Shown: positions 1 to 10,470, numbered from the stretch's first letter. The stretch is DNA of 64,000 nt from Jaenimonas drosophilae (GCA_030849065.1 JASAON010001625.1:45991-109990); one strand, 5' to 3'. Notes: generated by a model from the letters alone, not told the origin. Made by a program: numbers and translations.

Positions 1-959
1 ACCGCACCGAGCTGAACCCTGAGCAGCATGATCGGCACTTCCTCTTTCTCGGCAACTACGTTAACCACGGCAGCCACAGCCTGGAGGTGCTACTCCTTCT
101 CTTCTCACTCAAGGTGGCCTATCCTCAGCTGATTCACCTGCTGCGTGGCAGCCAGGAGCAGGAGCAGGCCTCCTCCTCCCACGGATTCCTCGCGGAGCTC
201 AAGACCAAGCTCGGCGAGGAGGCGGGTCTCTTCGCGTGGAAGCGCTTCAACAGCGTCTTTCGGCGCCTGCCTCTCGCGGCGGTGGTTGACTGCCCACGCT
301 ACCGCTTCTTCGCCGCACACGGAGGTCTCTCCCCTACCTTGGATAATGAAGCCTTGCACTTTGTGCAGAAGATTCAGCGCGGTGCCTATGGCGGACCTAC
401 ACTTTCAGCCGATGAAGAGAATACCGTCGAGGGCCTCCTCTGCTCGGACCCCCTCGCGAGCACCGCACCCCGTCCGGATAGCCGCGCCCGCGGCCGCACA
501 CGTGTGGTACCAACGAATGAGGAATTCCTGCAGTACTCCCGCAATCCACGTGGCCGCGGCTTTCTGTTTGGCCATGCCGCGTCTGCGCGCTTCTGCAACA
601 AGCATCAATTCAGCTTCATTTGCCGCTCAAACCAGGTGGTGATGGATGGGGTGTGGTGGCAACACCGCCGCCACGTTCTCACCATCTTCTCCGCACCCAA
701 CTTTTGTGGCCAACAGGCAAACCGTGCGGCCATCATGATTGCCCAGGCGTCCGACCCCGAGCCTAAGTTCTTTCAGTACACTGCCACAGACAACGCACAT
801 CGTGAGGTGGGCGCCTGCTCCCTCTCTGCCTCCATGCTCTCCACCTCTGTGGGAACGGCCTTATCCTCCTCCACGAACCCCAACCCCAACCCAAACAGCC
901 CATCACTGAAGCTCCTCTCCAAGGTCTCTAGCCACACCTCGTGGCTGCAGAAGGTGTGA
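1..959 (+). CDS. PP1/PP2A-type Ser/Thr phosphatase, probable pseudophosphatase (5' partial)
   Basis: The frame is open from the window edge to a TGA at 957-959, so the N-terminus, including the GDxHG motif, lies outside. What remains follows the PPP family in order: GNYVNHG at 51-71 (canonical GDYVDRG), LLRGSQE at 138-158 (canonical LLRGNHE), HGGLSP from 318, LLCSDP near 435 (canonical LLWSDP), RSNQ at 624-635 (canonical RAHQ), then SAPNFCG near 690. The metal-binding Asp of GDYVDRG is Asn, the Asn-His pair of RGNHE is Ser-Gln, and the His of RAHQ is Asn. Only the HGGL histidine is kept among the metal or catalytic positions visible. The fold motifs remain and the frame is intact, so I infer a catalytically dead but expressed protein, possibly a binding or regulatory subunit. 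A low-complexity Ser/Asn/Pro tail follows the domain. Family assignment is firm; loss of activity is inferred from the substitutions. Confidence 0.85.
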   Translation, partial: RTELNPEQHDRHFLFLGNYVNHGSHSLEVLLLLFSLKVAYPQLIHLLRGSQEQEQASSSHGFLAELKTKLGEEAGLFAWKRFNSVFRRLPLAAVVDCPRYRFFAAHGGLSPTLDNEALHFVQKIQRGAYGGPTLSADEENTVEGLLCSDPLASTAPRPDSRARGRTRVVPTNEEFLQYSRNPRGRGFLFGHAASARFCNKHQFSFICRSNQVVMDGVWWQHRRHVLTIFSAPNFCGQQANRAAIMIAQASDPEPKFFQYTATDNAHREVGACSLSASMLSTSVGTALSSSTNPNPNPNSPSLKLLSKVSSHTSWLQKV

Positions 960-1423
960 GGAGGTGCACGGATGCCACGATGAAAGAAGCAACTCTCTCT
1001 CTCTCCACGTTTACACACACACACACGCACTCTTTTCTTCCCACACACACCATCTTTACTCTTGTGATACGTCCCACCTCTCCATCTCTTTACATGATGC
1101 TTTCTTTTCGGCCCAACATGCGTGCTCAGCTACGCTCTCATTTGTGGAGCTTCGTGATGAATGGCGATGACATTTTCTTGTTCTTTCTTTTTGATGGTAT
1201 TTTACTTTGTTGTTGGTCCGCCGGAAGTATCTTTTTTTCCCCTTCATCTTTCTTTCTGTTTCTGTGCGCAATCGTGTTGTTGGTGTGCTCCCTCTCCCCC
1301 TGCCCCCCCCCCTGTACGTCGCCAGACAAAACGCTGCGTGGTTATCAAACCCACTCTTGTTGTCTTTGTTGATGATGTTGTAGGAATGTTGTTGTGGTTG
1401 CTTCTTCGCTCAGCCCTAATCCA

Positions 1424-1453
1424 CCCCCCCCCCCCCCCCCAAAAAAAAAAAAA
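1424..1453. repeat. Homopolymer block C17-A13
   Basis: An uninterrupted run of 17 C is followed directly by 13 A. Shorter C runs recur nearby (around 1587-1597 and 1662-1670). On the opposite strand this gives a long G run. Run length may be imprecise because sequencing of homopolymers is error-prone. Confidence 0.9.
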
Positions 1454-4400
1454 CGGAAACAAGAAAGTACAAACCATCTTCGAGAACATCTGCATCGTGG
1501 TGAAGATGACCGGTTTTGTTGTTGTTGCTTTGTATCTCCGCGGGCATATTGCCCTGCACGCGATTGTTGCTTGATTTAGCCCGTTCCCCCCCCCCCCATT
1601 GTTGATGTGGTGGTGCCTCCTTCGTGTCTTTGTTCCTCGCGCCTCGCCACCCTGGCGGCCCCCCCCCCCACGATGGAGTTCATGACCTTCCCAGGTCAAA
1701 GTGCTACACCTATGTTTCCGATGGAAGGAACATGTTTTTTGCGCTGCCAATTGGCGCTGGTATGTTGCTGCGGAGCTCGATTCACAGCACTGGATGGATG
1801 CACTGTTCCATGAGCTCCTCCACACACAACATCCCTCTTTACAGGGTTCTCCCACGAACAGCAGCAACACGTACAACAAACGAGGTGTGGGGGTGCAAGA
1901 GAAGCTCAGACACCTCCCATCCACCCACGTTGAATGACCGTAAAACGCGTGTCTTGATGCAGCAAGTCGCAAATAATCTACGTGGTCGAGTGGAGACTCA
2001 CACACAGCCAACACCATGTTAGCATCATCTCCGTCTTTACACGGATCCCTTCTTGATGATGTTTTTGGTTAGTTTCTGTTTTGTGTTTCCACATACAGCC
2101 ATCATTCAGCTTGTTTGAGACATGGGTTCACAAACTGCGTGCTCCTCGCCACGCCAACGCCATTTTTTTTCTGTTTTTCGGAAGGGGGGATTGATCAAGG
2201 GTTGTGGAGCTAATTCTTGTTTGTGCTCTGCTCAGTGGCAGGTGTAGAGATGATGATGGAAGAGAGTACGACGGAAAAAAAAAAAAACTCGCGGAGCAAT
2301 CTAGTGATCCATCTCTCGGCCACCCAGCAGCAGCGGCCTCAAACAAACGGCACAACTCTGCCTAGTACAACGCGGGGAAGAAGAAGATTATTGGCAAGAA
2401 TTGCTTGATCTCTCAGCGATCACAGCTCTTGGTTGGCTACACAACACAAGTGAATCTACGATTCTATATTTTTTCTCAAGGGGCATTTTTTGTTGTTTGT
2501 GTGTTGTTGTTGTTGTTGTTATTGTTGTTGTTGTTGTCATGAGTACGTTTTTTTTTTGATGGGTTATGTGGCGTGGCAACATTACTTTCCTGTAGGAGTC
2601 TTTTCTTTTGTGCTGGATCTCCTACATATTGGGAGCATAGATAGGCTGCTGCGAGATGCGCTTTGTGGGGGTGGGCGGCCACATCGTTTTCGCCCACCCG
2701 CCTCCACTCACGGAGTTCTGTGCATCAACAACCCCCAACACGTTTGTAGTGTGTGGTGGGATATGACCAGCAGACCAAAACCAGCAAGACGAACCGTCGT
2801 CACCATTTCTATTGTGCATGTGCCCAATACACCGGTGTTTCCACCTATGTGAACACCATCAAACAGAGTAGTAAGTACGAAATTGTATATCCCAGAAGCA
2901 GGTACACCACACAACACAACACAGCACATCTCCTCACGTCATCTCAGTGGCGGCTGAACTGCGGTGCTGTTGTGGATTGGTGTTCGATTGCGTGGAGTAC
3001 GTTTCCGGCTTGTGTGGCGTTGGTACCGCACTCCCCAACCACTCTCCTTCACGTTGTGGGGTGGTGAATGAAGTGGGAGGTGGGGCTTTGTGTGGTGGCA
3101 GCACTCACTCGCGTAGTAGATTGATTCTGTGTGTTACCAACGTCGGGGTATCTGGCGTACAGTCATGCGTGAGTGTGGCGAGTCGGTCTGGATGGAGCGG
3201 CAGGTCGGTGTCGTAGCAACGTCCTCCTCCATTTAACATTGAGAGGAGCGCTGGATTGCTGTCATCTACACTGGCGCGTACTTTCTTCTTTTTATTTTCT
3301 TTTTTCGTGGCTGTTTCTTTTCCCATGCGGTTTGAGAGTTTTTTTTTCTCCTCCTCTCGTTTGTTGTTGTTGTTCCGTGCTATTCTGCTCCTCCGCCACT
3401 TCCTTTCTCCCCACTCTTTTTTTATATCTTGTTGTTGGTTGTTATTGTTGTTGTTGTTGGCTTCGTCGGAGGAGAAACACTCCTTCAGCAGTGCTGCGGC
3501 AGATGCAGGCTTCTTCCTTCTTTACGGACGACGGGGCAGTTGGATTGAGCTACTCTCCATTGACCCGTTGCCCATTATTCCCCCCAACACCGTTTTCAAC
3601 GCATGCTTCCTTGCCATCTGCGTATCTACCATCGCTGCTGTTGGTGTGGTTCTTGTTCTTTGCTGTCGTTATCATTGTTCGTGCGTCGTTTTGATTGTTG
3701 TTGCTGCTGTAGTTGTTTTGTTACTTTATTGGGAAGACAGGAAGACGTGTGTGTAAGGAGTGGGGTGTACAAGGGCGTACCTTTCCCTCACGGGTGAAAT
3801 CGTGGGCAACGCCAACCATGTACATATGTACAGCCTCCCCCCTCCCCCTCCTCATATATATGCGGTATTCACGTACATGTATCTATATGCCTACTATTGC
3901 TGGCAGGTGTTGTGTGCGCCGCAGCTACCTAATGGGAGGGTCCTTTTTTATTGTTGTTGTGCCACGCCAAACACGTATTGTCGTGGGGGCAAGAGAGCAG
4001 TCGGAGCGCCTCCGTGAAAAAAAAAACGTACAGAATCCATTCCCATCTTAATTGCTTGTTCGCGCCTTTCCGCTAGTCAGCCAGGAGAGATCGAGATACC
4101 GCGAGGAATGTGGATCGCCCGCAACGTTTCTTTCCTTCGGACTACATGCGTGGAGCGGATCCAGCGTGAATGAAGCACCTCCCCCAGTGAGTGCATGGCT
4201 CTCACACAAACGTCATCTGATTCCAAGCGATTCCATGGCGGTTTACCGCTACTCCTCCCATGTGGTTCGATGATACCCACACATTCACGACACACCCTAA
4301 CTCAGAAGGAGTCACAACCACACTGCATCAATCACCCACCTCCCTCTCCTAGCGCCTCTGTGTGTGGTGTTGGTGTGTGCGGAATAAGGGAGTGAGCATC

Positions 4401-5510
4401 GTAGGGTTTTTGAATCCATCTCCTGTTTTTTTTTCTGAATTCTTGTATAAAAAGAAAAAAGATTGTTCTTCGTTGTGTATCTTCTATCAACTTTTTGTTT
4501 CTCTGTTGTTTCCCTCCTAATTGTAGTGGAGGTACGATGGTGCCAACACCTTGAAGGTCTCTCATGGCGCCATTAAGCGTGAGGGAAACACCTTCGTCGT
4601 GCTTGTCTGGTGGATCTCTACCCCGCCTCATGAGTGGTCTGGATGGAGTGAGTGCCCTGTGGTGTGGTTGCCTGTCGTGGTGAAGAGCTGTTCGATGCCA
4701 CGGGACCCTCCTAGTACACTCGCTCCACGCACACATCTCAACTATCTCTCCCTCCTCCCTCTCTCGTATGATGCCAGATCATGGCATGCGCTATTGGATG
4801 TGGATGCCATGCCTCATTTGAATGTTGGTGGGGGGAGCTCTCTTTCTCTCTGACACCGTTGCTGCTCTCGTTCGGCTCGGGTTCTCCTTGACTACCTGAC
4901 CGAGACCCCAGCACTCTTCGTTCGCTGGTGATGGCAAGGATGCGGGCGTGGGAGGTTTTCATTCTGCACAATTCCTGTGCTTCGGTACATTTCTGCTTTA
5001 TCTTGTTGTTTTGGGAGCTCCCTTAATCCATCCTTCCGTGTGTTCTTGTGCTATCTTCAGGGCTCTTTTTTTTGGTGCTGTCACAGCATGTTGTGTCAGG
5101 TGGCTGAGTGCCTGAGCTTCGATACAAAATGTTGTTATTGTTGTTGTTGGTTTTGTGGTTGTCTCGAGCGGAGTTGTCAGGAGCGCTGAGCAACCCGGCA
5201 CACCTCTCGCTGGAGAGGTGAATGACGCTGAGTTGCAGCATGTTGATGCTCGAACAAATACAAGAAGAAAATGCCTACACAGAGAGATGGATCAGCACAC
5301 CATCGAAAACAATCATGGCTGTACCGAGAGAGATGATTATGCATCATCGGCCACTTCTTGTGGTTCCTATTTCATGGGTGCAGTCGGCGTTTTTTTTTTT
5401 TGCTCCTTCGGTCATTCTCGGTGGGCCATTCTCTCTCCAGAGAATTCGCTGACATGAATGATGATTCACTGCTGCTGCTCCACAGATTGTGGTGCTCAAC
5501 CCCTGTCAGC

Positions 5511-5567
5511 ACACCTCCTCCTCCTCCTCCTCCTCTCTCTCCCCCTCTTCACTACACACTCTAGCAG
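5511..5567 (+). promoter_or_regulatory. Polypyrimidine tract and AG, candidate trans-splice acceptor
   Basis: A (CTC)n/CT-rich tract of almost 50 bases leads to a TAG at 5562-5564 and a CAG at 5565-5567, about 240 bases upstream of the ATG at 5809. This is the arrangement expected of a kinetoplastid spliced-leader acceptor. It is inferred from sequence only. Confidence 0.5.
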
Positions 5568-5808
5568 GTACACATTAGGCTATTGCCATTGGGCTAATGC
5601 ATGAGCAGCACCGACCACCATTTCAGCCCTAAGTATTCATTGCCCATTTACCTTGCATCTTACAACAAGTACGTTGTCTGTACCCTCTCATACTCACTCT
5701 CTGTGTAAACGCATCAAAGTCCGCTCAACTATACTCACCTGAGCACATATACAATAACCACACGAAGGAGCATCTTACTCCTGCTCCTGTGAAAGGGTGG
5801 CGTGAAGG

Positions 5809-8800
5809 ATGGCCAGTGGAGGAGAGGTGTTGGTGGAGCGTCTGACAGGCCATGCCGTGGTGCAGCCTGAGCTGCTGTGCGTCAGCGATGCTCCATCGCA
5901 GTTTATCTACGCCCTGCGTTCATCTTGCGTAGCCCTCGTCCGCTTTGGCACCTCCACAAGCAAGACAGAGGACGGCTCCCACTCAACGAAGGAGGCCTAC
6001 TCCCGAGCCATGATATCCTACGCCTGCAGCAGCAGCAGCAGCAGCAGCAACAAGGACGAGCCAACCACGGTGGAGGTGTCAAGCCTCTTGTCTCTCCCAA
6101 CCAATGACGTGGACGTCTTTATCTGTGTCGGAACGTCGGAGAGCGGCCTGTTTATCGTGGATCTTCCGCGCTTTCTTGCACGGTCAGTGAAGGAACCCGG
6201 CAGCCACAAGGAGATTCGAGGTAGCTTTGGCATCTCATGTAGGCTGCCACTGCGGATGCTCGGTGAGAATATACGCGCCATGCGCTTGCTCCCGATGCAG
6301 GTACCAACCTCCTCCTCCAGCCGTCATCCCACATTGGTGGTGCTTCTCTCAGAGCGCCAATTTGAGGGAAGTCGCTCCTCCAAAGGGTCAGAGCAGCTCC
6401 TCTCCGTGATGGATGTGGCAACACGCACTTTACTGTGGCAGCAGGCCACCAACCTTGCCAAGCGATCGTGGAACTCCATTGGGGTTGTTGCGCCAAGCTC
6501 CACCCCGCCATCGTGGCTCGGCTTCGTCGCTTGTGGCCCCCAAGCCCTTCACGTCTTCCACATAACGGCGGAGCTGAAGAGCCACACATCCACCTCCAGC
6601 AGCAACTTCCTCACTCGGCAGCGCAGTAGCGGCAGTTTTCATGACTCGGGCAGCTCAGCCGAGCTGGTGGCCCTCAACATTCCCGATGCCCAGACGGCTG
6701 GCGTGGTTGAACGCTGGCAGCTTTCCTCAGTGCGCACCACCGTGGCGGACCTCATCAAGGAAATGCGCGATGAAGTATTCACCTCGGTGGTGGTGATGGA
6801 GGGTCTGGAGGATAAAGATGGTCGTGAGTTCTACGCCCTTGCCCTCTCCTCCACAGGGATGCTCTTGGCCGTGGACGTGAAGAACGGCTCCGTTGTGCGC
6901 TGGATGGATTGCCGCTTGGCCGCACCCCAATGGCTCTGCCTACACCACGGCCGCCTGATGGCCGTTGGCGCCGTCGCACGCCTCTTTGATGCCACGAGCT
7001 GGACCCCGATTGGCAAGATGAAGCCGTCAGCCACGGGCAGCGCCGCCACCTCACGTCATTTGAGCTCCAGCCCCTCCTTCAGCTCCTTCGTCTCATCCTC
7101 TGCCCTGCCGAACTTCGCCTACGTGGCGGGCGGCATGTTAGGTACCGACCGCATCCTCCTCTTCGGTGCACGTGGAGATATCGCCATCTTCCACGTGATA
7201 CGCCGTGCTCCAACGCCCGAATCCGGCGGCGAGGCATCGTGGTCCATACGCCCCCTCACCGCCGTGAAGGCCTCCGTCGTGGTGCCACACGCCGCGGAGG
7301 TTAAGCTGGTCTGGCTGCCCACGGAGCCTGATCTCTGCCATCGTAGTGGCCTTGGGCTGTGGTCGCCCGAGGCGCTGCGTGTGTGGTCGCTCACAAGTGG
7401 CTGGGCCACACACTCCTCACACCTTGCTCAGCTTGTGGCCTACCACCGTGGTGCAGGAGTGGTTCTCACGTACAGCACCAACACCTTCCACCTCACCGCC
7501 TTTAGCCCAACACGGGGGTGGGCGCCATGCGCGGCGGTGCCACTCTCCGAGCCGCTCGTGGCGTTGAGTGGGGGGCTCAACCCGCGCGGCCGCCGCTGTG
7601 TTGGTCTTGTGGCCGACGGCGGCGCGCTGCTTCACCTCACCTGCCAGTGGGTGGAGGGCCACCTCTTGTTGGAGCCACAGGAGGTATACCCCCTTCCGGA
7701 GCACCTCCCTGAAGGAGCCCAGGTGGTGCTTATGGGGGAGGAGGAGGAGGGCATCCTGGCCATCACGTCTGAGGCTGTACTTGACTTGTCGGGGGAGGCC
7801 GCGGTGGTGCTGTATCGCTCTCCATCCGTCATTGCCTCCTTCGTTGTTGCCGGCCTCCACGCCGTCCTGCTCCTCAATCGGCGTGGTGAGGTGTGGCTGC
7901 TGCCGTGGCAGTTTCAGCAGCCCATGGCGCCAACACGGGTGCTCCGCCACTCTGGCATGCTGCGGGGTCTCTCCTATGACCCACCCCTCGACCTGCTCCT
8001 TGCCTGGGACCAGCATCAGGTGCTCGGGTGGAATGTGCCAAGCCTCCTCGCCGGAGGTGAAGAAGATGAGGAAGGGGAGGGGCCCAAGCAGCCCCCACCC
8101 GACGTGGTGCTGCCGCACGAAGGTGCCAAGGCGGTCATGGCCGTTGGTCTTGAGGTGGAGGAGGAGGAGGAGGCCACCACGGAGGATGTGGATGAGGATG
8201 AAGATGAGATGCGCTCTGTCAAGACGGTGGTCGTCGTGTGTGATGAGCGCGGTTTTGTGGCGCAGTACGCCGTTGGCACAGCTGTGCGGGGGGCGGGGTG
8301 GATGAATAGCCCGGGAACCCTTATGGCCCCACCATCGCCCGCCCCTCGCTCCCCGGTTGCGGTAGCACCCGCCGCTTCGGATGAAGAAGAGGTGCTGCCA
8401 CTTCCCCACCGGCGTACGAGTGCCTCCATGACTCCCACCAACGCCGACCTCGCCGACCGTCTTCAGGCACTTTCTGGAATGTTTGAGGAGCAAAAAGAAC
8501 GTCAGGAGCGCGATCACCCCCGACGCAGCTCCAGCGCGGATTGCCCCAGACGGCGGCGTGTGGTTGAGGATGATGATGACTTTGAGGAGGAGGCGGTGCC
8601 CCGCACGGCCCGGCCATCCTCCCGGCCGCGTGAGTTGGGCGATGGGCTGCGTCCGCGCCTTCCTCCATTGGCACCCAAAATGACGCAGCCGCTGCTGAGC
8701 CTTCCAGTACTGGCGGCGGCCACGAGCACAACGGCCAGCAGCGGGGATAAAGCGGCCTCGTCCACCCCTGTGGTGGGGGAGGCGGGTGCCATCCTCACGG

Positions 8801-9363
8801 GCATGAGCTGCTCCGCCCTCAACTTCGAGATCTCCGCCCTTACAATCGAGTCCCTGGCGGAGTTTGGGCGACGCGAGGGCAGGGGCATCGTCCCGCTGAC
8901 CCATATTGGCAGCGGGGAGCCACTGCCCGCCTCCTCCGCGACGGAGCGCACCTCCACACGCGATGAAGATGCGGAGCGACGGCCCAAAGTTGCGATTCCA
9001 TCCTTCTCAGATGAGGATCGCGTACTCCAGAGCGGCGCACTCCGAGGCACCACAGCGGAGCCACTAGCGTCGAGCTCCAATAAGAGGTTGGGCAGTGGCC
9101 TTCCCAAGCAGCTCCGTGCGTTGCGCACCTCCCTTCACGCCGTCACCAGGGCCATGGGGGAGGTGGCCTCTAAGAGCGCTGCGGCAACGCCGGAGGCGAG
9201 CGTGTGCGAGGCCCTCGACGGCAGCGGACTCGATGTGGTGGAGCTGGAGGAGCTCTCCCATCTCTTGGCCAGCGTCGCGCAGGCACTGACGGCACGTCAT
9301 GAGAGTGTCGCGACCGTGGCTGCTGCTGACAATGTAGTTGCCAGCGATGCCACCAATGCATGA
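5809..9363 (+). CDS. Large beta-propeller-like protein with disordered C-terminus, function unknown
   Basis: The protein is 1184 residues from an ATG at 5809 to a TGA at 9361-9363. Roughly residues 1-830 alternate short hydrophobic beta-like strands with loops, in a pattern resembling repeated WD40/beta-propeller blades, for example stretches ending in VLGWN or VLRHSG. Canonical WD dipeptides are scarce, so blade assignment is not secure. Around residues 780-805 is an acidic Glu/Asp block. Residues 840-1110 are rich in Ser, Pro and Arg and look disordered, with a short charged helix near 890. The last 80 residues again look helical. The N-terminal part carries a poly-Ser run from a (CAG)n tract near 6024-6048. 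I do not recognise a specific orthologue. A scaffold role, perhaps in trafficking or the flagellum as for other large propeller proteins, is only a guess. Confidence 0.85.
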   Translation: MASGGEVLVERLTGHAVVQPELLCVSDAPSQFIYALRSSCVALVRFGTSTSKTEDGSHSTKEAYSRAMISYACSSSSSSSNKDEPTTVEVSSLLSLPTNDVDVFICVGTSESGLFIVDLPRFLARSVKEPGSHKEIRGSFGISCRLPLRMLGENIRAMRLLPMQVPTSSSSRHPTLVVLLSERQFEGSRSSKGSEQLLSVMDVATRTLLWQQATNLAKRSWNSIGVVAPSSTPPSWLGFVACGPQALHVFHITAELKSHTSTSSSNFLTRQRSSGSFHDSGSSAELVALNIPDAQTAGVVERWQLSSVRTTVADLIKEMRDEVFTSVVVMEGLEDKDGREFYALALSSTGMLLAVDVKNGSVVRWMDCRLAAPQWLCLHHGRLMAVGAVARLFDATSWTPIGKMKPSATGSAATSRHLSSSPSFSSFVSSSALPNFAYVAGGMLGTDRILLFGARGDIAIFHVIRRAPTPESGGEASWSIRPLTAVKASVVVPHAAEVKLVWLPTEPDLCHRSGLGLWSPEALRVWSLTSGWATHSSHLAQLVAYHRGAGVVLTYSTNTFHLTAFSPTRGWAPCAAVPLSEPLVALSGGLNPRGRRCVGLVADGGALLHLTCQWVEGHLLLEPQEVYPLPEHLPEGAQVVLMGEEEEGILAITSEAVLDLSGEAAVVLYRSPSVIASFVVAGLHAVLLLNRRGEVWLLPWQFQQPMAPTRVLRHSGMLRGLSYDPPLDLLLAWDQHQVLGWNVPSLLAGGEEDEEGEGPKQPPPDVVLPHEGAKAVMAVGLEVEEEEEATTEDVDEDEDEMRSVKTVVVVCDERGFVAQYAVGTAVRGAGWMNSPGTLMAPPSPAPRSPVAVAPAASDEEEVLPLPHRRTSASMTPTNADLADRLQALSGMFEEQKERQERDHPRRSSSADCPRRRRVVEDDDDFEEEAVPRTARPSSRPRELGDGLRPRLPPLAPKMTQPLLSLPVLAAATSTTASSGDKAASSTPVVGEAGAILTGMSCSALNFEISALTIESLAEFGRREGRGIVPLTHIGSGEPLPASSATERTSTRDEDAERRPKVAIPSFSDEDRVLQSGALRGTTAEPLASSSNKRLGSGLPKQLRALRTSLHAVTRAMGEVASKSAAATPEASVCEALDGSGLDVVELEELSHLLASVAQALTARHESVATVAAADNVVASDATNA

Positions 9364-9580
9364 TACCCAGGAGGGTCGGTTTTTTTTTCTGTGTGATTGA
9401 GGCAGATCCATGTGATGCCTCTGTTTCAGCGATTGAATCCAATATCCACGACATCTTGTTGCTCCCCCCGCTCAAGGTCCTCCTTCTCCCGACCACCAAC
9501 ATCTGTTGGCGCGCGTACGGTTGCCAACGGAACCACAGCGGTCCTTCGTCTGCTTGGCATACTCACATTCATGTACATAC

Positions 9581-9610
9581 CCCCCTCTCCTTGTTACTCT
9601 TCTCTCCTAG
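9581..9610 (+). promoter_or_regulatory. Polypyrimidine tract and AG, candidate trans-splice acceptor
   Basis: A C/T tract ending in TCTCCTAG (AG at 9609-9610) lies 36 bases before the ATG at 9646. It fits a spliced-leader addition site with a short 5' UTR. Confidence 0.55.
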
Positions 9611-9645
9611 GCTGAAAGTTGCCCACAGGGGGGGGGGATTATTTC

Positions 9646-10470
9646 ATGGATGGTGCCTCAACGAGCGGGGCCACGACGCAAGCCGCTCGGCTCTTCGTGA
9701 CGAACATCCCCAAACACCTCACTCGCGAAGAGGCCATCGCCTTCCTCTCGGGCATCTGCTCAGACATGGTCAGCACAAGCGTCCTCCGTGGGGCGGGAAG
9801 TCATGGGCACAAGGGCTGTGGTTACCTCTGCTTTGGCTCGCACGTCGCTGCCGTGAAGGCTGCACGCGCTCTGACGGATGCGCCGGTTTCATGGCCATCC
9901 ACGGAGGGGGAGCCCGTCATGGTGCGTCTAGCCGATGATGAGGGCAGCTCGGCTACACACATGGAGTCCCTGGAAGGTCGGCCGCTTCCACCACCTCTGT
10001 GTCTGCGGCATCCATTTGCGTGCTGCGCCTTTGTGAGTAGCTCCTTCAATATCAATGAACTGAGTGAGTCAGTGGAGCTCCTTTCACCCGCTGTTGTTGT
10101 GGGTGGTGCGCCACAAATGTTGGCGCAGGCACCCTCGAGGGTTGTCTGCTTTCCTTCCTCATCTGCACGAGATGAAACTGTGCAGCATCTCCCCAACTTC
10201 CTTGCCCGTTGTGGCCCGCCTTCGCTGGCGGAGCTTCTCATCAAGCCCACAGTCCCTCTGACCAGCCCATCTACAGGCTCCGCCAATGGCCGAAAACGGC
10301 CTCGAGCACCGGTGGAGACCTCTCCGCCACACTGGCAGCCACTCAATCCGGCCGAGGCTCTCTTGGAGCTCCGTGAGCTCTTTGAGGGGCGGGGTCGCGT
10401 GGCGGTTAAGGATAGCCACGGAAACGTTGCAATTCTGCGTCTTCCCACCTATGTGGAAAGCCTGGAATAG
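9646..10470 (+). CDS. RRM-domain RNA-binding protein
   Basis: The protein is 274 residues from the first ATG, at 9646; the open frame extends upstream only through a poly-G tract. Residues about 14-90 form an RNA recognition motif: LFVTNIP near residue 16 is RNP2, and KGCGYLCF at residues 56-63 is RNP1, with the aromatic positions partly replaced by Cys. The spacing between them is that of a single RRM. The remaining 180 residues have no domain I recognise, apart from a basic segment (GRKRPRAP) near residue 217 that could be a nuclear localisation signal. Kinetoplastids rely on many single-RRM proteins to control mRNA stability and translation because they lack gene-specific transcription control, which makes that role likely but unproven. 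The C-terminal codons and the stop lie inside the first unit of a 58-bp tandem duplication. Confidence 0.85.
   Translation: MDGASTSGATTQAARLFVTNIPKHLTREEAIAFLSGICSDMVSTSVLRGAGSHGHKGCGYLCFGSHVAAVKAARALTDAPVSWPSTEGEPVMVRLADDEGSSATHMESLEGRPLPPPLCLRHPFACCAFVSSSFNINELSESVELLSPAVVVGGAPQMLAQAPSRVVCFPSSSARDETVQHLPNFLARCGPPSLAELLIKPTVPLTSPSTGSANGRKRPRAPVETSPPHWQPLNPAEALLELRELFEGRGRVAVKDSHGNVAILRLPTYVESLE

Larger units (their letters stand above)
960..5808. other. 4.8 kb region without a convincing gene
   Basis: No frame here has an ATG, normal codon use and recognisable protein over a useful length. The sequence is rich in T, GTT/TTG runs, poly-C and poly-A. Open frames around 3250-3750 are strings of Leu, Phe, Val and Cys caused by the T/G bias and lack a sensible ATG. 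It must contain the 3' UTR of the phosphatase gene and the 5' UTR and splice acceptor of the gene at 5809. That would normally take well under 1.5 kb, so most of it is unexplained. I saw no tRNA-like A/B boxes and no rRNA. A short PH-domain-like reading at 1692-1937 is treated under findings. Confidence 0.6.

Noticed and set aside
1244..2017. 257-codon minus-strand frame in the 5' gap
   Set aside because: It runs through the C17-A13 block and other homopolymers, giving poly-Gly and poly-Phe; no domain and no normal codon use.
3256..3756. Hydrophobic frame that looks like a membrane protein
   Set aside because: The hydrophobicity comes from T-rich GTT/TTG/TTT repeats, and there is no sensible ATG at its start.
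4255..4290. GTGGTTCGATG resembling a tRNA B box
   Set aside because: No matching A box, acceptor stem or anticodon arm at the right distance.
7417..8904. 495-codon open frame on the minus strand
   Set aside because: Shadow of the beta-propeller-like gene; no recognisable motif and atypical composition.
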